Part shown: positions 42,001-42,160 of the stretch, in pieces | Numbering within the stretch: the stretch's first letter is position 1 | Layout: each line of letters opens with the position of its first letter | Assembly (NCBI GenBank): GCA_016292545.1 | Contig: JAEDIG010000007.1 | Coordinates: 1 to 42,160 of the forward strand | Origin: Bacteroidaceae bacterium | GTDB taxonomy: Bacteria > Bacteroidota > Bacteroidia > Bacteroidales > Bacteroidaceae | Direction: 5' to 3' | DNA: 42,160 bases | The notes under the pieces: generated by a model | Databases searched by the model: none | The model's input: only the letters and a program-made list of their open reading frames with translations | Told to the model about the DNA's origin: nothing | Translations under genes and position numbers: made by a program

Positions 42001-42155
42001 TTGCCGCCCATCCAGTACCAGTACACGGCCAGCGGCTGGCTGTCGGGAATCTGGCGGAACCTGCTTTCCATTGTGCCCAGGTTGTCGGCACTCGTTATCT
42101 GGGGAAGGGCGCATGCAGCAGCTATGGCGGCCCATCTTGTAAAGGATTTTCTCAT
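39021..42155 (-). CDS. GH106 alpha-L-rhamnosidase-type glycosidase, secreted
   Basis: A 1044-residue exported enzyme with signal MRKSFTRWAAIAAACALPQI. The N-terminal barrel has the GH106 pattern: VYWYWMGGNMSAEGVVKDL (44-62), MKKAGINRVQIGM, then FNCPGWSQSGGPWVKPSQAM, which in this family precedes the catalytic region. The C-terminus has a beta-sandwich closing with GEELGGVWTYPYQLNASHLL and NRLIGEKTM, as in GH2-like and GH106 proteins. GH106 enzymes remove alpha-L-rhamnose from pectins such as rhamnogalacturonan. The start ATG is five bases from the window edge; the gene appears complete but its promoter is outside. Length is usual for the family. Confidence 0.88.
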   Translation of the reverse strand: MRKSFTRWAAIAAACALPQITSADNLGTMESRFRQIPDSQPLAVYWYWMGGNMSAEGVVKDLQAMKKAGINRVQIGMIGSDQGVPQGPVRMFTDEWWDILHTMFRTAGELDIEVGLFNCPGWSQSGGPWVKPSQAMRYLAAVTDTVEGPRLLTQKLPSLGENGQDVRLLVYPLHEEAQQFTAQDPVATATQIRLTAPVETTARSLTLYPSQAGLIEGELRVKEGDGWRVVDRIVADRTNTAINVGFVPLAPVVVSVPETRGKEFRLDLRRPGLLSRVELSAQPRVERYAEKTFAKMWPSPHPMWDAYMWRKQPAYACDGVLQAAEVKDISSCMKPDGTVEWQVPEGRWVVMRTGMLPTGSEDGPAPEEGRGLETDKMSKEHIRAHFDNYIGLILKKIPAKDRPTFRLVVEDSYETGGQNWTDNMVEDFRSAYGYDPVPYLPAFSGVVVGSQDITDRFLWDVRRLVADEVSYNYVGGLREVSNEHGLTTWLENYGHWGFPGEFLQYGSQSDEIAGEFWSFGSLGDIENRSASSCGHIYGKQKVWAESFTCGGPDFTQYPGQMKQRGDRFFTEGINATLLHLYIQQPDDRVPGFNANFGNEFNRSNTWFSQMDVFARYLKRCNYMLQQGRYVADVAYFLGEDAPKMTGVRNPEIPQGYSYDYVNAEVLMNATVEGGKLRLQSGMEYSLLVLPQIETMRPALLAKLQQLVADGLVMMGPAPQRSPSLQDYPQADVHVHQMAEEMWQTRLYPHLNLVYYGKGRIYRQGSIEQVMADLGIQADFRLSDPTLPVLFIHQTFEDGDYYFISNQGDRTISFDASFRVTGRQPELWNPLTAELRLLPCHTQLAATTTLPVTLAPFESSFVVFRKPVAENTGGDNFPQPVVVASVEGPWDVTFQEHRGGPEGVVRLDSLSDWTANEDPHIRYFSGTATYKTTFKLKKLPSTPLYIDLGKVMVMARVRLNGEELGGVWTYPYQLNASHLLRKGTNELEVEVVNCWRNRLIGEKTMPESERFTFQTATYLNEKSELQSSGLLGPVRVLGYDYQMCP

Positions 42156-42160
42156 TTTGT

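Noticed and set aside
1..42160. CRISPR array, insertion sequence with intact transposase, integrase or rRNA operon
   Set aside because: I looked for regularly spaced repeats, DDE/tyrosine recombinase motifs and rRNA signatures and saw none in the window.

Overview
The window looks like a chromosomal segment of a Bacteroidales bacterium, most probably a Prevotella-type genus. Three things point there. Many promoters carry the Bacteroidetes -7 box TAnnTTTG. Several gene families are near-exclusive to the phylum (DUF3822 beside rsmD, DUF4954 beside hflX). There are many secreted glycosidases and lipoproteins. The sequence alone does not give a species.

Layout. 1-699: 3' part of a DUF262/HNH nuclease gene. 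810-4809 (minus): a run of a short-TM protein, DUF3822, rsmD and a secreted six-hairpin glycosidase. 4907-6310 (plus): RecD-like helicase. 6491-9106: a small coiled-coil gene whose 3' end is repeated on the far side of an AAA-ATPase-like/PD-(D/E)XK gene, as if that gene arrived with a local duplication. 9189-9288: a cluster of hairpins.

9540-20944 (plus) is the main metabolic locus, a beta-mannan pathway: cellobiose 2-epimerase, AraC regulator, GH26 mannanase, a very unusual GH59-GH26 fusion, GH36 alpha-galactosidase, GH130 mannosylglucose phosphorylase and an MFS sugar porter. The inferred flow is that secreted enzymes strip beta- and alpha-galactose and cut the mannan chain. The porter imports mannobiose, the epimerase converts it to mannosylglucose, and GH130 yields mannose-1-phosphate plus glucose. 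No SusC/SusD pair is present in the window. Short AT-rich tandem repeats sit at two gene junctions of this locus, and one 7-bp repeat lies inside the porter gene, where a copy-number change would shift the frame.

21191-22855 (plus) is an AT-rich two-gene accessory module. It holds an ABC/OLD-type ATPase and a small partner gene whose frame breaks at a T6 run. I consider it a candidate undescribed defence module. It is followed by gene debris (22950-23825): 5'-truncated AraC and GH2 fragments joined back to back.

23894-30342 (minus) is housekeeping: rsmI, a coiled-coil lipoprotein, hflX, DUF4954 and class I fumarase. 30492-32395 (plus): thymidine kinase, AI-2E/PerM-type permease and tRNA-Lys(TTT) with a textbook promoter. 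32511-34586: a protein with two SGNH esterase domains. 34821-38014: a lipoprotein pair, an Ntn-type C-N hydrolase and a protein resembling leukocidin-type pore formers. 38193-42155: GH16 lipoprotein and a convergent GH106 rhamnosidase-type enzyme that fills the right edge.
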